Of a stretch of 64,000 bases of DNA, positions 36,490 to 48,995 are shown piece after piece. The position numbers and the translations under genes are program-made. Under the pieces are notes generated by a model. That model was not told where the DNA came from. It did not search any database and saw nothing but the letters and a program-made list of their open reading frames with translations. Where the stretch lies: the NCBI GenBank assembly GCA_027574665.1, contig CM050650.1:103017086-103081085 (forward strand). Reading direction: 5' to 3'. This stretch comes from Rhynochetos jubatus (taxonomy: Eukaryota > Chordata > Aves > Eurypygiformes > Rhynochetidae). How positions within the stretch are numbered: position 1 is the stretch's first letter; each line of letters begins with the position of its first letter.

Positions 36490-37459
36490 TGTGATTTAGG
36501 CCCAGATGGAAACTGAACACCCTACAGCCGATCACACACTTTTCTCCAGTGGGATGGGTAGGAGAAAATTATCTCCCTGTCCTTGATTTGACCCAACAGC
36601 CTTTCATTATAGAAAATATAGAAAATATAAGGAAAAGCTCGTGGGTCGAGAAAAGGACAGGGTAATCACTCACCAATTATGGTCATGAGCAAAACAGGCT
36701 TAACTTGGAGAAAAAAACAATTTTATTTGTTACCAATCAAAACTGAGAAGTAAAACCAAATCTCACGAACACCTTCTCCACATCCCTCCCTTCTTCATGG
36801 GCTCAGCTTTGCCTCCATTTTCTCTCCTCCTCAGTGGCTTAGGGGGATGGGAGATGGGAATTCAGTCAGTTCAACACACATTGTCTCTGCAGCGCCTTCC
36901 TCCTCAGGGGGAGGACTCTTCACACTCTGCGCCTGCTCCAGCATGGAGTCCTTCCCAAGGAGGCTGTTCTCCATGCATTTCTTTGATCTGAATCCTTCCC
37001 ATGGGCTGCAGCTCTTTACGAACTGCTTCAGAGTGGGTTCTTTCCATGGGGTGCAGTCCTTCAGAAGTAGATCGCTCCAGCATGGGCTTCCAACAGTCAT
37101 GAACTTATTCAGACACACTCACCTGCTCTGGTGTGGGGTCCTCCCTGGGCTGCAGGTGGGTCTCTGCTCCCCCATGACCCTCCATGGCTGCAGGGGTACA
37201 GCCAGTCTCACCATGGTCTGCACCACAGGCTGACATGGAATCTCTGCTCTGGCCCACCTCCTCCCTGCCCTTCTGCACTGACCTTGGTGTCTGCCTCATT
37301 GTCTCTCACCCATCCCAATCCCCTTTTCACTGCCAGTTCCACAGAAGATATTTTTCCCACTTCTTTAATATGTTATTGCACAGGTGCTGTCACTGTTGTT
37401 GATGATCCTGGCCATGGCCAGAGGCAGTCCAACTTGGAGATGGTTTGGGGCTGCCTAAT
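36490..37459 (-). mobile_element. LTR, minus strand, same family as 30444; left half of a head-to-head pair
   Basis: On the plus strand it starts 'tgtgatttaggcccag' and carries the complement of AATAAA (36722-36727), the R/U5 segment with 'gctcgtgggtcgag' (36629), the tandem-unit region (36930-37110) and 'tgcactgaccttggtgtctg' (37275). The complement of a TATTAAAG-like promoter lies near 37362-37372. It ends near 37459 without reaching the family's TG start and runs straight into a second LTR in the opposite direction. An additional small inverted duplication sits at 36572-36662. The open frames on both strands (up to 142 codons) are non-coding by-products. Confidence 0.82.
36572..36662. repeat. 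Imperfect palindrome inside the LTR
   Basis: The left arm (36572-36609, 'ccctgtccttgatttgaccc' then 'aacagcctttcattata') is the inverse of the right arm (36625-36662, reading 'tataaggaaaagctcgtg' then 'ggtcgagaaaaggacaggg'), with about 15 percent mismatch and a short A/T loop. Relative to the other copies in this window, the left arm plus loop is an extra, inverted duplicate of R/U5 sequence. Confidence 0.8.
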
Positions 37460-38028
37460 GCCCAACATAGTTGGTTCCAGCCAGCTCCAACCAACCCACT
37501 GCAGGGCATGGCTGAGCCCTGAAGCCAAGGTGGTGTTGCCCCAGAGAAAGTGTATTTAAGAAAGGAGTGAGGAAAAGGGGTGTGATGAACAGCCCTGTGA
37601 ACACCAAGATTAGAGAAGGAGGAGAGGGTGCTCCATGGCTGAGCAGATCTTCACACTGCTGCCCATGGAGAGCCCACCCTGGAGCAGGGGAAAAGTGTGA
37701 GAAGGAAGGAGAGGTGGAGAGGAGTTTCTGTTGCTGACTGTAGCTCTCCCCAGCCTCCTGCACCACTCAGCAATGGGTAAAGCCTGGAGTGAAGCTAAGC
37801 CTGGGAAAAGTAGAAGGAAAGATGTTGTTTGTCTTTTTGTTTCCCTCTACCCACATCACTAATTAAATAGTTATTTTTATTGGTAATAAATTATGTTTTC
37901 CTAAGTACTACGTGTTTTGCCAGTGATGGTGACTGATAAGAGATCTTCCTGTCTTTCTCTTGACCCAGGAGTTTTCTCAGGAGCACACAGGTAGGAGTAT
38001 GGCTGCTAACCATGGCTAGTCCACCACA
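37460..38028 (+). mobile_element. LTR, plus strand, right half of a head-to-head pair
   Basis: A shorter, diverged member of the same or a sister family. It has 'ccagccagctccaa' (37477), the promoter-like 'gtgtatttaagaaag' (37547), 'gaacaccaagattagagaag' (37599), AATAAA (37885-37890), 'agatcttcctgtctttctct' (37941) and the border 'ctagtccaccaca' (38016-38028). It lacks the family's TG start and most of the tandem-unit region. Its 5' side abuts the 5' side of the minus-strand LTR at about 37460. Confidence 0.78.
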
Positions 38029-41000
38029 AACAGCAAAGATTCAGATGGCTTATTCGTCAACACATAGTCCTGACACACTTTAACTGATAAGATGTTATCA
38101 TGTGCATGTCTACAGCAGGGCATTGACACAGAAAAATATCCTGTAGGTCAATGCAAATTTTATTTAGTTCTGACTCCCTTTCTTTGTACAGAGATCAAAA
38201 CAAGTCACACTAATTAAAACACGTTCTGAAGAGAGATTTTCCTGTTTCCCAAAACATTCTGAACGTTTGGTACATTCTGACATGGATTTTCTTGACCCAT
38301 ATCTATCACACGGACACAGGGTCCTCCCATGTTTACCAACCTCCCTTCTATTATTCCCCTCTGTCAGAATAGCACATCTGGTACCAACCTTCTGCCCCGC
38401 TTCCCCGTTCTATTGAGAACAGCTTGTTGGTCACAAGCTCTATAACGTATACTTTTAACATTGCTTTAGCAAAACCCTTACATCAGCACACATTCTAAAC
38501 AATCCTTCAGCAAGTTGTTCATTACGTGTGCTGCTTTTTTCCCCCCTTCACACTTTATCTTCATAGAAAGAACCTTTATATTTTTTAATCTTAATGAACG
38601 AATCAAAAAATCATCACAGCTGCTTTTATCCAAGTTACAGTGCTGCCTCCCATGTTAGAAGGATCAATTTCAAAGGCACAAGGTGTTCCGAACTTGGATA
38701 CTTAACTCTATAAATAGGAGGATTCTGTTCTTATAGACTCAGCTTTCTCATCCCTGATTCATACACACACTTAGCTATAAACAAGATATCTTGCTTTATG
38801 TCTCCTTGCTAAGAAATTAGGTCCGTGAGTATCTGAGGGAAAGGTTGAGAGAGTTTTAAAGTGTTTGATACTTGCCAAGTTCTAGGCATAAATTAAGCTC
38901 TGTAGTTTCAAAAAGAACTTAAATCCCATTGGAAGAAAAAATATTAGCACAATCTAACTTGTGTTGATATGCAGCCATGTAAATTCAAATAAAGAAATGA
39001 ATAACAGTTTAAGCCATCGTCTGAGGTATTCTCATCGGTTTCTTAGTCATTTTAGAGAATAATTTATCTCAAAGAAGCACAAGGTGTTCTATATTCACAA
39101 CATGAAATCGGAGAAGCAGATCTCAGTTAATAATATCATTTATAGGTGATAATAACTTTAAAATCTGGTTTCTTGGAAGGTGTGCAATGTTTCTGCTTCT
39201 TGTTTGATAAATGTAACTGCAGCTAAATTACTCTGCAAATTTATATGCAGGAACCGCAGTCACTAATTGGAATTTGAAAGCATCAGACACTCCACTAGCC
39301 CTAGCCTATTTCTGTACCAAGTAATAAGATTATTGAAAACTCTGTCCTTATGTATTGTGTTCAAGGAGAAAAGCACTGAAAAATTCAAAGGTTTAATTTA
39401 GGCACCGTTAGAAATATATTGCAATTCTTGAACTGTTCTATGCAGATCAGCAAAATGTGTCCCTACCGAACAGGGAGTAAAAAACAGAGTATACAGGAAA
39501 AAAATAAATTAGAATAGTTGATGTCATATACATTTCATTACTGTATGTCACATACTTTTCATTACTGCTTATATACATTTTGGTTCGTAAAAATCGACAG
39601 TAAAATGTGCACGTAAAACATATAGCATTTTCAATTCAGGTTACTGGAGTAGACTTCTTAATGGAGAGGTATTAATATGAGCTATTGCCTTCATGGATGT
39701 CCCTGAAATAAAATAGTTCATCAATCATTTCCAGATACATTTGCAAGTTGAGCAGAAGTAATAGACTCTTAAAGGTCAACATATTGGTTGGTATAAACAT
39801 GCCTAGTTCACTTGCTAACAAGATGCTTTAAATTTCACCAAAGTAAAGAATTACTTTCTTTGAATAAGAGGTTCTGAGGGGTCATCTATCCCACTATTTT
39901 AATTCATAGACTTTTCCAAGCAGGCTGTGTGGGCCATGCTTTTGTATTACTCACTCATAGTCAAAAGTAGGAAGGTCTCCTTAATTCTCATATGCAAGAA
40001 AAAGCATACTTTTGTACATATACAAAATTTTCTTCTCCTTATTCTAAAGGATTTGAATACTCAGTGAAAATCTATTTAACATGATCCATTATGTTAATGG
40101 ATTTATGTTAAAGTCCATTTGCATGTTCAGGTCAAAGCCAAGTGACTTTAATAAATATTTAATCTTCAGCATTTTTGTCAGTGTAGCAATCAACTATTCA
40201 GTTGAACTTGAGATAGTTAGTCCCATTTATCTAAAGATCGCCTAACTTGGTTTTTCTTCTAGCATTTCGCACCTGTATCATGAAGGATAATTGATCCAAT
40301 GAATAGTTAAAGAACTTCTGAAATTGATTTAATTTTTTCTCAAAGGGAAACAATTTTTTATTTTATGTCATCCTGTTTTCAGAATTTCTCTAAATCGAGA
40401 TGAATATTTAATTTTTTTTTTCTTTTGAAAAGCACACTGAGATATGAATGCTATAGAAATGCAAACCAACTTCAGTTCTCTGTTCATTTTCTCAGGGACT
40501 GACTTTCTGCTTCAGCAGTTGTAAATCACGGCACAAAGTTAAGGGAGTGTTAATATTTTTTATAGATAATTTCGTATATGTCTACTTTTGCAATATTCAT
40601 ATTTATTCCATCTGTTTTCAGATTACCTTTCAATAATAAGGTTATATAAACAAATATTCTACATAAGATTTAAGTAAAGTCACATAGTTTTCACTTGCAT
40701 TTTGCACACGTTTATTTTGTGAAGTATACATTTTTCATTTGGTCATTTGTCTGTGAGGCAAAGAATATAATTGGTTTTTGAACTAAAGAATGGAGTAGGT
40801 TTATTGAAGCAAGGTAATAGTTTTGTCTTGCAACCGTGATGGTCTGTGTTGTTTCTCACTGTCCTTTGATCCAATTTGTTTTCTACTATCCTTCCCTGTC
40901 ATATATTTGCAGTTTGGCTTAGAAAAATGTGAAATCTTGTAAAGAAATTATGGTTGCATTATGAAATTTTCAGAACTAACATTAGCTGACCTCAGCACAC

Positions 41001-41312
41001 AATGTGCTTATTCACTTGATTTGCACGTGGTCTGGCTAGTCACTGTTGACGCAAGCCTTTCTATTAAAATGTTAATAATTTCCATCTGTTGATATAAAAG
41101 AAGCATCTTTTTCTTCTCAGTGCACATTATGGAAGAAGGCTGCTCTCCCTGGCTGGCTGGGGGAAGGACCCATTCCCAGCAGAGGACTCATACAACTGGC
41201 CCATTCAGAGCATTTGAGTGCTGCCTGAGTTCACAGCAGTTCTCAGGAGAAGTGAGCTCAGAGCTATCCTACATGTGCCTACACCTATCCTACAGAGCCA
41301 GGTGTGTCCAAC
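38029..41312. other. Unannotated AT-rich stretch
   Basis: No element or gene recognised. The segment 38040-38560 is more C-rich on the plus strand and borders the LTR cluster, so it could be an older unrecognised insertion; I have no positive evidence for that. Confidence 0.5.
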
Positions 41313-42128
41313 CATAGAAACACAGACTGGTTAAGGCTGGAAGGGACCTTAAAGATCATCTAGTTCCAACCCCCCTGCCATGGGCAGGGACACCTTCCAC
41401 TAGAACAAGTTGCTCAAAACCTCATCCAGCCTGGCCTTGAAGACAGCCAGGGATGGGGCATCCACAGCTTCTCTGGGCAACCTGTGCCAGGGCCTCACCA
41501 CCCTCTCCGTGAAGAACTTCTTCCTGATATCTAATCTAAATCCCCCCATTTTAAATTTACACCCGTTATCCCTTGTCCTGTCACTACAGGCCCTTGTAAA
41601 AAGTCCCCCTCCAGCTTTCTTTAAGTTCTGGAAGCCTGCAATAAGGTCTCCCTGGAGTCTTCTCCAGGCTGAACAAGCCGAGTTCTGTCAACCTTTCTTC
41701 ATAGTAGAGGGCTCCAGCCCTCTCATCATCTTTGTGGCCTCCTCTGCACTCATTCCAACCGGTCTATATCCTTCTTATGCCGAGGGCTCCTCAGCTGGAT
41801 GCAGTACACCAGGTGGGGGTCTCACAATAACAGAGTAGAGGGGGAGAATCCCCTCCCTCGACCTGCTGGCCACACTTCTCCTGATACAGCCCAGGATCCA
41901 GTTGGCTTTCTGGGCTGCCAGCACACACTGCCGGCTCATGTTCAGCTTCTCATCCACCAGTACCCCCAGGTCCTTCTCCTCAGGGCTGCTCTTGATCCAT
42001 TCTCCACTCAGCCTGTACTTGTAGTTGGGATTGCCCCAGCCCAGGGGCAGGACCTTGCACTTGGCCTTGTTGAACTTCATGAGGTTGGCAGTGGCCCACC
42101 TCTCCAGCCTGTCAAGGTCCCCCAAAAC
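41313..42128 (-). mobile_element. CR1 LINE, minus strand, about 0.8 kb of 3' end
   Basis: A well-preserved CR1 in reverse. Its tail is at 41313 ('catagaaacacagactgg'), followed by the 'ccctgccatgggcagggaca' block (41374) and the complement of the ORF2 C-terminus. The minus-strand frame at 42158-41775 reads [20 protein letters not shown], then '[18 protein letters not shown]' and '[17 protein letters not shown]', the region just after the reverse transcriptase core. A deletion near 41800-41810 and a stop end the frame. It is 5'-truncated at about 42128, within the same segment where the CR1 at 22885 resumes. Confidence 0.95.
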
Positions 42129-45100
42129 CATGAGAAAGGGTGGGATGTTTTCTGGCAAGTGTGCTGTTTACATGCACAGGCTTTGGGGGTAGAGATCTGA
42201 GGAAGAAAAACAACAAGCCCACCTAATTTATATGTTTCAATATCTGGTTTTGGTGTCCCTGATCCTTTCCTGTATGTCAGGAATACATGTGCACTTTCCC
42301 ATGGCTATATCCTTGAAGGGTGTGGATGATGAGACATACTTCCCTGTGCCTTCATTCCAAAATAAGATTTCCACTCACATAAGTGCTGGATTTCATAAGG
42401 CAAGAGCACAGAGGAGGACATGTGCACAGACCCATGGTTATCCTTCACCAAGGTGACAAGACGTTTGTGATTTTTTTAGGGATGTAAAAGCAGAAGATCT
42501 ATGCCAGCATTTCTGTCCATTTTTGGAGATACAGAGTTGAGAGAGGAGGAAAAACATTTGGGGTGTGAGCATGTTCATGGTATCAAATGCCCAGGATGAT
42601 TTTCAGTGCTATAAACGTTTTCCTATTCTGCCTGCTGTCTTCCCATCTTTTCTGTCTTTCAGGGCTGGACTGTGCCATGCTGTGTGCACAACATAGCTCC
42701 TGCCTTTGCAGGGAGAGTGTGTGAGGAAACAGCTCACCATGTAGAAATCATGCATCGTCACTGCCTGGAGGTGTGAGTGTCCTCAGGGAGTATGTGAAGT
42801 GTGAGCCAACTTAGTGGTCTGGTGCCCTTTGTGGAGAGGGAATGTTTGCTAGGAGGGGGTTTTGAGTGGGTTGTGATGGCCTTGAGGATCTTCTTAAGAG
42901 ACAGAATGAACAGTGGTGGCTAACATTGCTGTTCTGCACGTCTGGCTTTCCACAGGGATATTCCTAACAAGAAAAAACCCACACAATTTTTTCAAGGCCT
43001 TTCTGAAAGTGACAGAAGTGACAAAGACATGCAGTCAGACATGTCCAGGGCAAGTCACGGCTTGCCTTTGCCATGAGTGTTTAGGTGGCTGAGCCATCCA
43101 TTGAGGATAATTTTTTAGCTGAACTGTAGTGTGCATCTGTACATTCAGTGTCTGTTAGAGGTTGACTGCTTGTTACACCTCTTGTGGGGTCCAACATTTT
43201 TTTCTTTGTTTTCACTGTGATACCCAGGTCACATCTCACCAACCTGGACAGCAGTTTGGTGCTGGATGATCACATCAGAGCAAATCATAACTTTGGTCTT
43301 AATGCTTTTTGGAATCATAGATCCAGTTTGCAAAAATAGCACACCCAGTAATCCAGACCCTTCCTCATACCAGGTTATTTATTGTAAAGATATTTGTATA
43401 CCAGGAGCTACATCTCATAAAGAAGTAACAAATAAGACCTAAGCCCAGGAGATATCCTGGAGGAGCCAAAGATGAAGCAGGATTGTTCCACTGAAGCTTA
43501 AAGTACAAGCTGTGGGACTTAGGCAAGACCATTGAGCACACGAAAAATGTAGCTTTAATTAATTAGTAGCAACATCTAATCTATGATATGACTGGTCAGT
43601 CATGATTTTAAACTTTTTTTTTTAATTAAGAAAGAATATTAGCAACATTTAACATTAAATAAGTTTCAAATATATTAGTTTATTAGACAAGATGAGTAAA
43701 ATAAAATGCAGAAAAGTATTGGTGGTAATTTTTAGGACCTGATACCTGGTACATTAATAACAAAACAGATATCCTGGAATTTCTTTCAACCCAAGAGAGT
43801 CAACAAGATATTAAAATTATCTGGTTTGTGGAAGTGAATTTAAATAGGATTCTGCATGAATGACATGTTAGCACCTCAAAATATCTTGTATTCATATAGA
43901 CGTAAAGATTAGAGAATTCTTCATGATCAAAATGTAATTTGGTTCTGGTTTAGAGATAAAGAATTCCTGAGATACACAGATCACTGGGATTCCTTCCAAT
44001 TATTATAATTATGAAAGTTTGCCTTACTTTGATTGTTTAGTCACAACCCAAGAAAAATTCATCTGGACAGGCTATCAGGCAGCCTTTTTTGTGGGATAAA
44101 ATTAAACAGTTTCCTCTTCCATCATTCACCTTCCTAAATGAAGACATTTGTTTATCTAAAGCAGCATGATAAACCATGGATCAAAGATTTCAAACATGTT
44201 CTGAACCTCTGGACTCTTCTGAGGGACTCAATTGGACTCAACTCAGGAAAAAGAGGCAGAGAAAAAGCTTGACCATGTACTTTCTTCTCTTTGCTACCGT
44301 GGTGTTCATATGCATGCTATCTCCCTTTTACAGGTGAACTAGCATCTATATTCTTCTGAATAAGAGCTCAAGAAGCCACAGTATATGGACAGAACTTAGT
44401 GAAATAGCATGAGACTGTATGTTACCCACAAGGAATACAGCACTGAGGCAACACAGGCAAAGTTCAGCTTTGCTAGCTCAGCTTCTGGCATTATCCTTGG
44501 TCAATGTGTGTATCTTGTCTCACCAATGCAATTTTTCCTACTGTGTTTATGTTATAGACTGGACTGTGCAACCGTCTAGCACATTCACTAGCTGTACACT
44601 CATCAAGAAGCTGAATTTTTATGTCAAAAAAGTGTTGCATTCAGTTTCTTTAATGTGGTTTCTTTCATGATAAATGCTAAGGATAAATCTTGATTTCTCA
44701 CTTTCTAGATGTAAATAAGTGATTCTATTGGCTATTTGGATCTTTAAATCATGTGGATAACTGCAGAGGTTATTAGCATTATTATTTGGTACATGAGGAT
44801 GCAATTTGCTCCCCTGTTTTAGCAACATTTATCATCCTCTCCAAGTTGAAATTGTTTATTCAAATAACACAAGTAAAGAAAAGCTAGAAAGATGAGTTAT
44901 TAAAATAAAAAACATTATCTTTATTTTCAGGAGACACAAAATGAACGTATTTTTTGAAATGGAACAAAAGACTAAGATAACCCAGGTGGAGGAGGATTTA
45001 ATTAAAGCTAAAAGGTTGGATGAAAAAAATAATTTATTTTTTATTAACATGCAATGAAGCTGAAAGGTCAAATGCAGGATTCACTCTGAGTTAAAAAAAT

Positions 45101-48100
45101 ATACTAGTATGTCAATGGGGTCAGAAATGGAAACTACCTTTTTGTTACAGAAGGATGGCGATGGCCTTCCTAATACACCTGCCAATAATGTAGTTCACAA
45201 CAAAGAAGATGAATCAGCAACTCTGTTTTGCTACATCATGCACTTCAAACTGGATACTTTTTTCACTTGGGCTTGTCAAATGTTATTGTCAAAGTTCTAG
45301 TGGCTTTTGGGAAATCTTTGTGCAGTAAAAGATATTGGACAGGTGAGAAAAACCCTGAAATTACTTTTACTAACACCAGGGATTTACCATTGAGGAAACA
45401 TAAGTAAAGTACTCCCTTATTTTGGTTTTCCTTAGATAATTTTATAAAGGCCTGAGCAAGTGGTGATAAATGAAGTAAATATATTTCAAAGAAATTAAAG
45501 CCAAATCCATCAACATTTAGTAATAGAAGTAGTCCCACTGATATCTGACATCAGTTGTTTGAGTAAGCACTTCATGTTCAAGTATATTAGCTCACAGAGT
45601 GCTGATGCACTAGGCCCCATTGAGTATTAAATAAGCACACTTTGTTTATACTTTGCTGTTGAACACTTTTTCCCATTAAAGCTAAGTACAATAGATTCGC
45701 ATAAACAAAAAAAAACTTTGGAAGAGAAAATATTAGGATACCAACTGACAAATGTTTAAGATTATGTTTATTTAAAGACTTGTTTTCTACACACTCTATA
45801 TACATGGTCTTAATCGAGTCATATCTTTCTCATTCTCACCCTTTTTCAAGGGTGATTGATTCCATAGTTCAATTATCTTAAAATGGAATGAACCTCTTTT
45901 TGCAACTACATATCCCTCCTACAGACACCAACAGTCACTTTTAAGTAGCTATTGGCTGCTGGGATGAACACCAGTGATAGAGTCGGGCAAGTTTTCTAAT
46001 TGTTCATGTGAAATTAATGCCTCAGTAATGGCTCCACACTCCAGAAATGAGTCTCTTTGGGGGAATTTAGGGAAATGTTAATATCATTGCTTTTTCCTAG
46101 CATGTACAAACCTTGAAGGTCCATGTTGTCATGGTTCCAGAGGCAGTGCTGTAATCCTGGGTGTTCATGTACAATTAACTTTTATTAATGTTTATTAATG
46201 TGCATGATTATATTTTATGAAGGCGTGCTATGTGTGTGAAGATGTATGACAATAGGTTCAGAAAACCTAAAATAACTCCACTGACTTCTTATTGACTAGC
46301 TGGTTGATGGTTTGCTACAAAATGCTTGTTCCTGTGGCTTATACTTTGAGACTGTAATATGTTCTCATCACCTTCAATTGGCACTTCTGTTAGAGTCCAG
46401 AATTATTAAGGAAGTAGTCTAGTGCCTGCTTCTTTCAACATGGTCCTTTGGGGAATAAACACAAAAAAAGCAAGAAAAGGAGAAAAAATTTGGTTAGAAA
46501 AGTCAAGATGAGAATGCATACAGTACAAATCTTGGTTTCAAGGTGTTCTTATTTAAGTTCATGCGTACAGATTTCCATGACAGAAACATATCCTGACACT
46601 ATTTGTCCTGCTTTTCCTCCAGGCGTGAATCCCTCTTTGGTTTACAACACTGTTGAACATGATTCTAGCTATTATCCCATGCTTCCTGCACTGTTTGTTT
46701 CACTGTTTTAATCTAAAATTATGAATTCTTCAGAGTAGGGATTATCTTTCTGTCATGTGCACTCCCTCTGCTTTAGTACAATGGGTGCTTGAACTTTGTG
46801 TGATATTCACAGCCAATACTTGAAAGCAGAATGTTCGTTATGAATCTCTAAACTCCATTAAAAATGGAATTTTGTATAATGTCATACCATTTAGCAATTT
46901 CTCTATGGATGAATTAAGCAGAATTCTTGTGCTTCTCAAAATATGCTAGTGAATAAAAAACAAGCTGATAACTTGGAATTACTAAAGGGGTACAAATGAC
47001 AAAATGATACATTCTTTACTCATCAGCACAAGAAAATTTCAAAGTTATGTTGCTTTTGGGCCAACTGCTCTACCATTACCTGAGCTGTGTCCCAACCTAC
47101 TCCGGCTCTGAGTTCTGTAGTGCCATCACCCTGGGAGCACTGCAGGACACCATTGGACAGCTGAAAAGTGTTATAAGTCTGGGGAATGTCTTCACAGTGA
47201 AGCAACAATAGATGAAAAGACAAGGTACTGTGTTTAAAACATAGCTAAGAGACAGAAACAGATATTTAAACCCTATGTTCTCTTCAAATTCTTAGATTTG
47301 AGAAATATGGACACATGACATGAAGCATTTGTGAATTGCTAAAAAGATGCCTCTTTATAATTCAGTTTGTTTCTTTTTTGAGCAGGTAAATACATCAACA
47401 GTCTGCTGTTAAAAATTATTTTCCCTGATTCACTTTTTAGTTATGCACTGCAAAAATTAAATAGGAGTACAAGACACAAATAATACTGTAACACAATACT
47501 GATAATAAAGGTGCAAAACAAAAGGCAATAGTCTTATTTTACTGCACAGAAACAGGGAGCTGAAGGTCTGTAAAACCTCAATATGTGTGTCAGACACAAA
47601 TTCTGAGATTAAAAACATATAATTTTTAATAGCAACTAAGTTCTAGCCATCGATTGGAATGGCAGGCAGCATATGCAGGAGACGCTTTCATCCCTACGGC
47701 AAGAAAAATTGTGTTTACTGACTGTTAAATTTCAATGCAAATAGCTATGCTAAAACTAAGCAAAACTTATTCTAAAATCACCTGCTTAAACTGTATGTAA
47801 CCACACCAATTCAACTATTCATTTTCTGTCTCAACTGAAGATGAGATTTCAAGAACAACCTTCTTTGAGGGAAATAACCTGATGTATCATTAAGCCAGTG
47901 CATTGGAATTCTGTACATAGTTAAACAGATTTTTCACACACTTCATTCAACGTGGCATGTCCATTTTCGTTTAAGGTAGGTGCTACTACAATTCACTGCA
48001 GAGATGTGTATTCTGGGCAAGTGATTATTTATTCCATCACACACTGACTACATGATAACTTCCAAAATGAAAATTTTCTTTGATTATTTGAGGTGGGAGT

Positions 48101-48769
48101 GTAAAGACAATTTTTTTGCTGTAGTTGTTCAGGGAATACTTGAAAGAAAAGTTTCTGTACCCATTACATGGCTATTTAAGGATAACATCCAATGTATACT
48201 CATTTCTGACAATTTTATTGTTAATTATCCTAGCAATTATGTACATGATATTGTACATAAAACGTTTCTTGTGTTTACTAAAATAGAAATTACTCTTGCA
48301 TTTATCATAGCTACACTTGTTTAAATTTGAACAGAGTGCTTCTCTACAGGAGAATTATAACAATGGATTTGCCTTTTATTGTATTTTCATGTACTCACTG
48401 TTCTTAATTCCCCGTTTCCACCTTTTTTTTTTTTTTTTAAAGGAGAAGATAAGTGCATTTCTGGCAGTACAGAAAAAATTTTGTTCTACTTCTGAAAATC
48501 ATAAAGTCTGGAGGTTAGAAGTACTCCATTTATCAAAATAAGGCATGACCCCTGAAGATTGTCTTCTTTCTCCATTCTTAATCTCCATCTTTTCCTTTTG
48601 CTCTACTTCTCTAAACGCCTTCCTTCCTTCTGCTTCACAACATCTATGTTCTTCCTTGTCCTGTCCATGTGAACAGAACAATATCCTTGTTCTGTCCATG
48701 CCACTGCTGCTGCTACCAAGGGGTCAGAAGGATTATTTTACTCTAGTAGTGTGGAAGCATGTGAGAATA
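42129..48769. other. Unannotated stretch, about 6.6 kb
   Basis: No transposable element or gene recognised. A direct duplication 'tttattaatg' occurs twice at 46181-46200. A small GC-richer block lies at 47030-47225, and a T16 run at 48423-48438. Open frames are up to 91 codons, without family resemblance. Confidence 0.5.
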
Positions 48770-48995
48770 TAGAATTATAGAATCATAAATCCATTGAATG
48801 GTTTGGGTTGGAAGGGACCTTAAAGATCATCTAGTTCCAACCCCCCTGCCATGAGCAGGGCCACCCTTCACTAGACCAGGTTGCTCAAAGCCTCATCCAG
48901 CCTGGCCTTGAACACTTCCAGGGATGGGGCACCCAAGCTTCTCTGGGCAACCTGTTCCAGTGCCTCACCACCCTCTACGTGAAGAATTTCTTCAT
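48770..48995 (-). mobile_element. CR1 LINE 3' tail, minus strand
   Basis: A well-preserved CR1 3' end in reverse: two tail units ('agaattatagaatcat', 48770-48785), 'gggttggaagggaccttaaa' (48804), 'tccagcctggccttgaacac' (48896), 'ctctgggcaacctgttccag' (48941), ending at 'gtgaagaatttcttcat' (48979). It is one of the least diverged CR1 tails in the window. Confidence 0.95.

Noticed and set aside
36797..37766. Open frames up to 142 codons on both strands
   Set aside because: Same LTR family as at 30444; by-products of repeat composition, not genes.
28898..38028. Idea that two of the LTRs bound one provirus
   Set aside because: No primer-binding site, polypurine tract or retroviral coding remnants between any pair, and their families and orientations differ.
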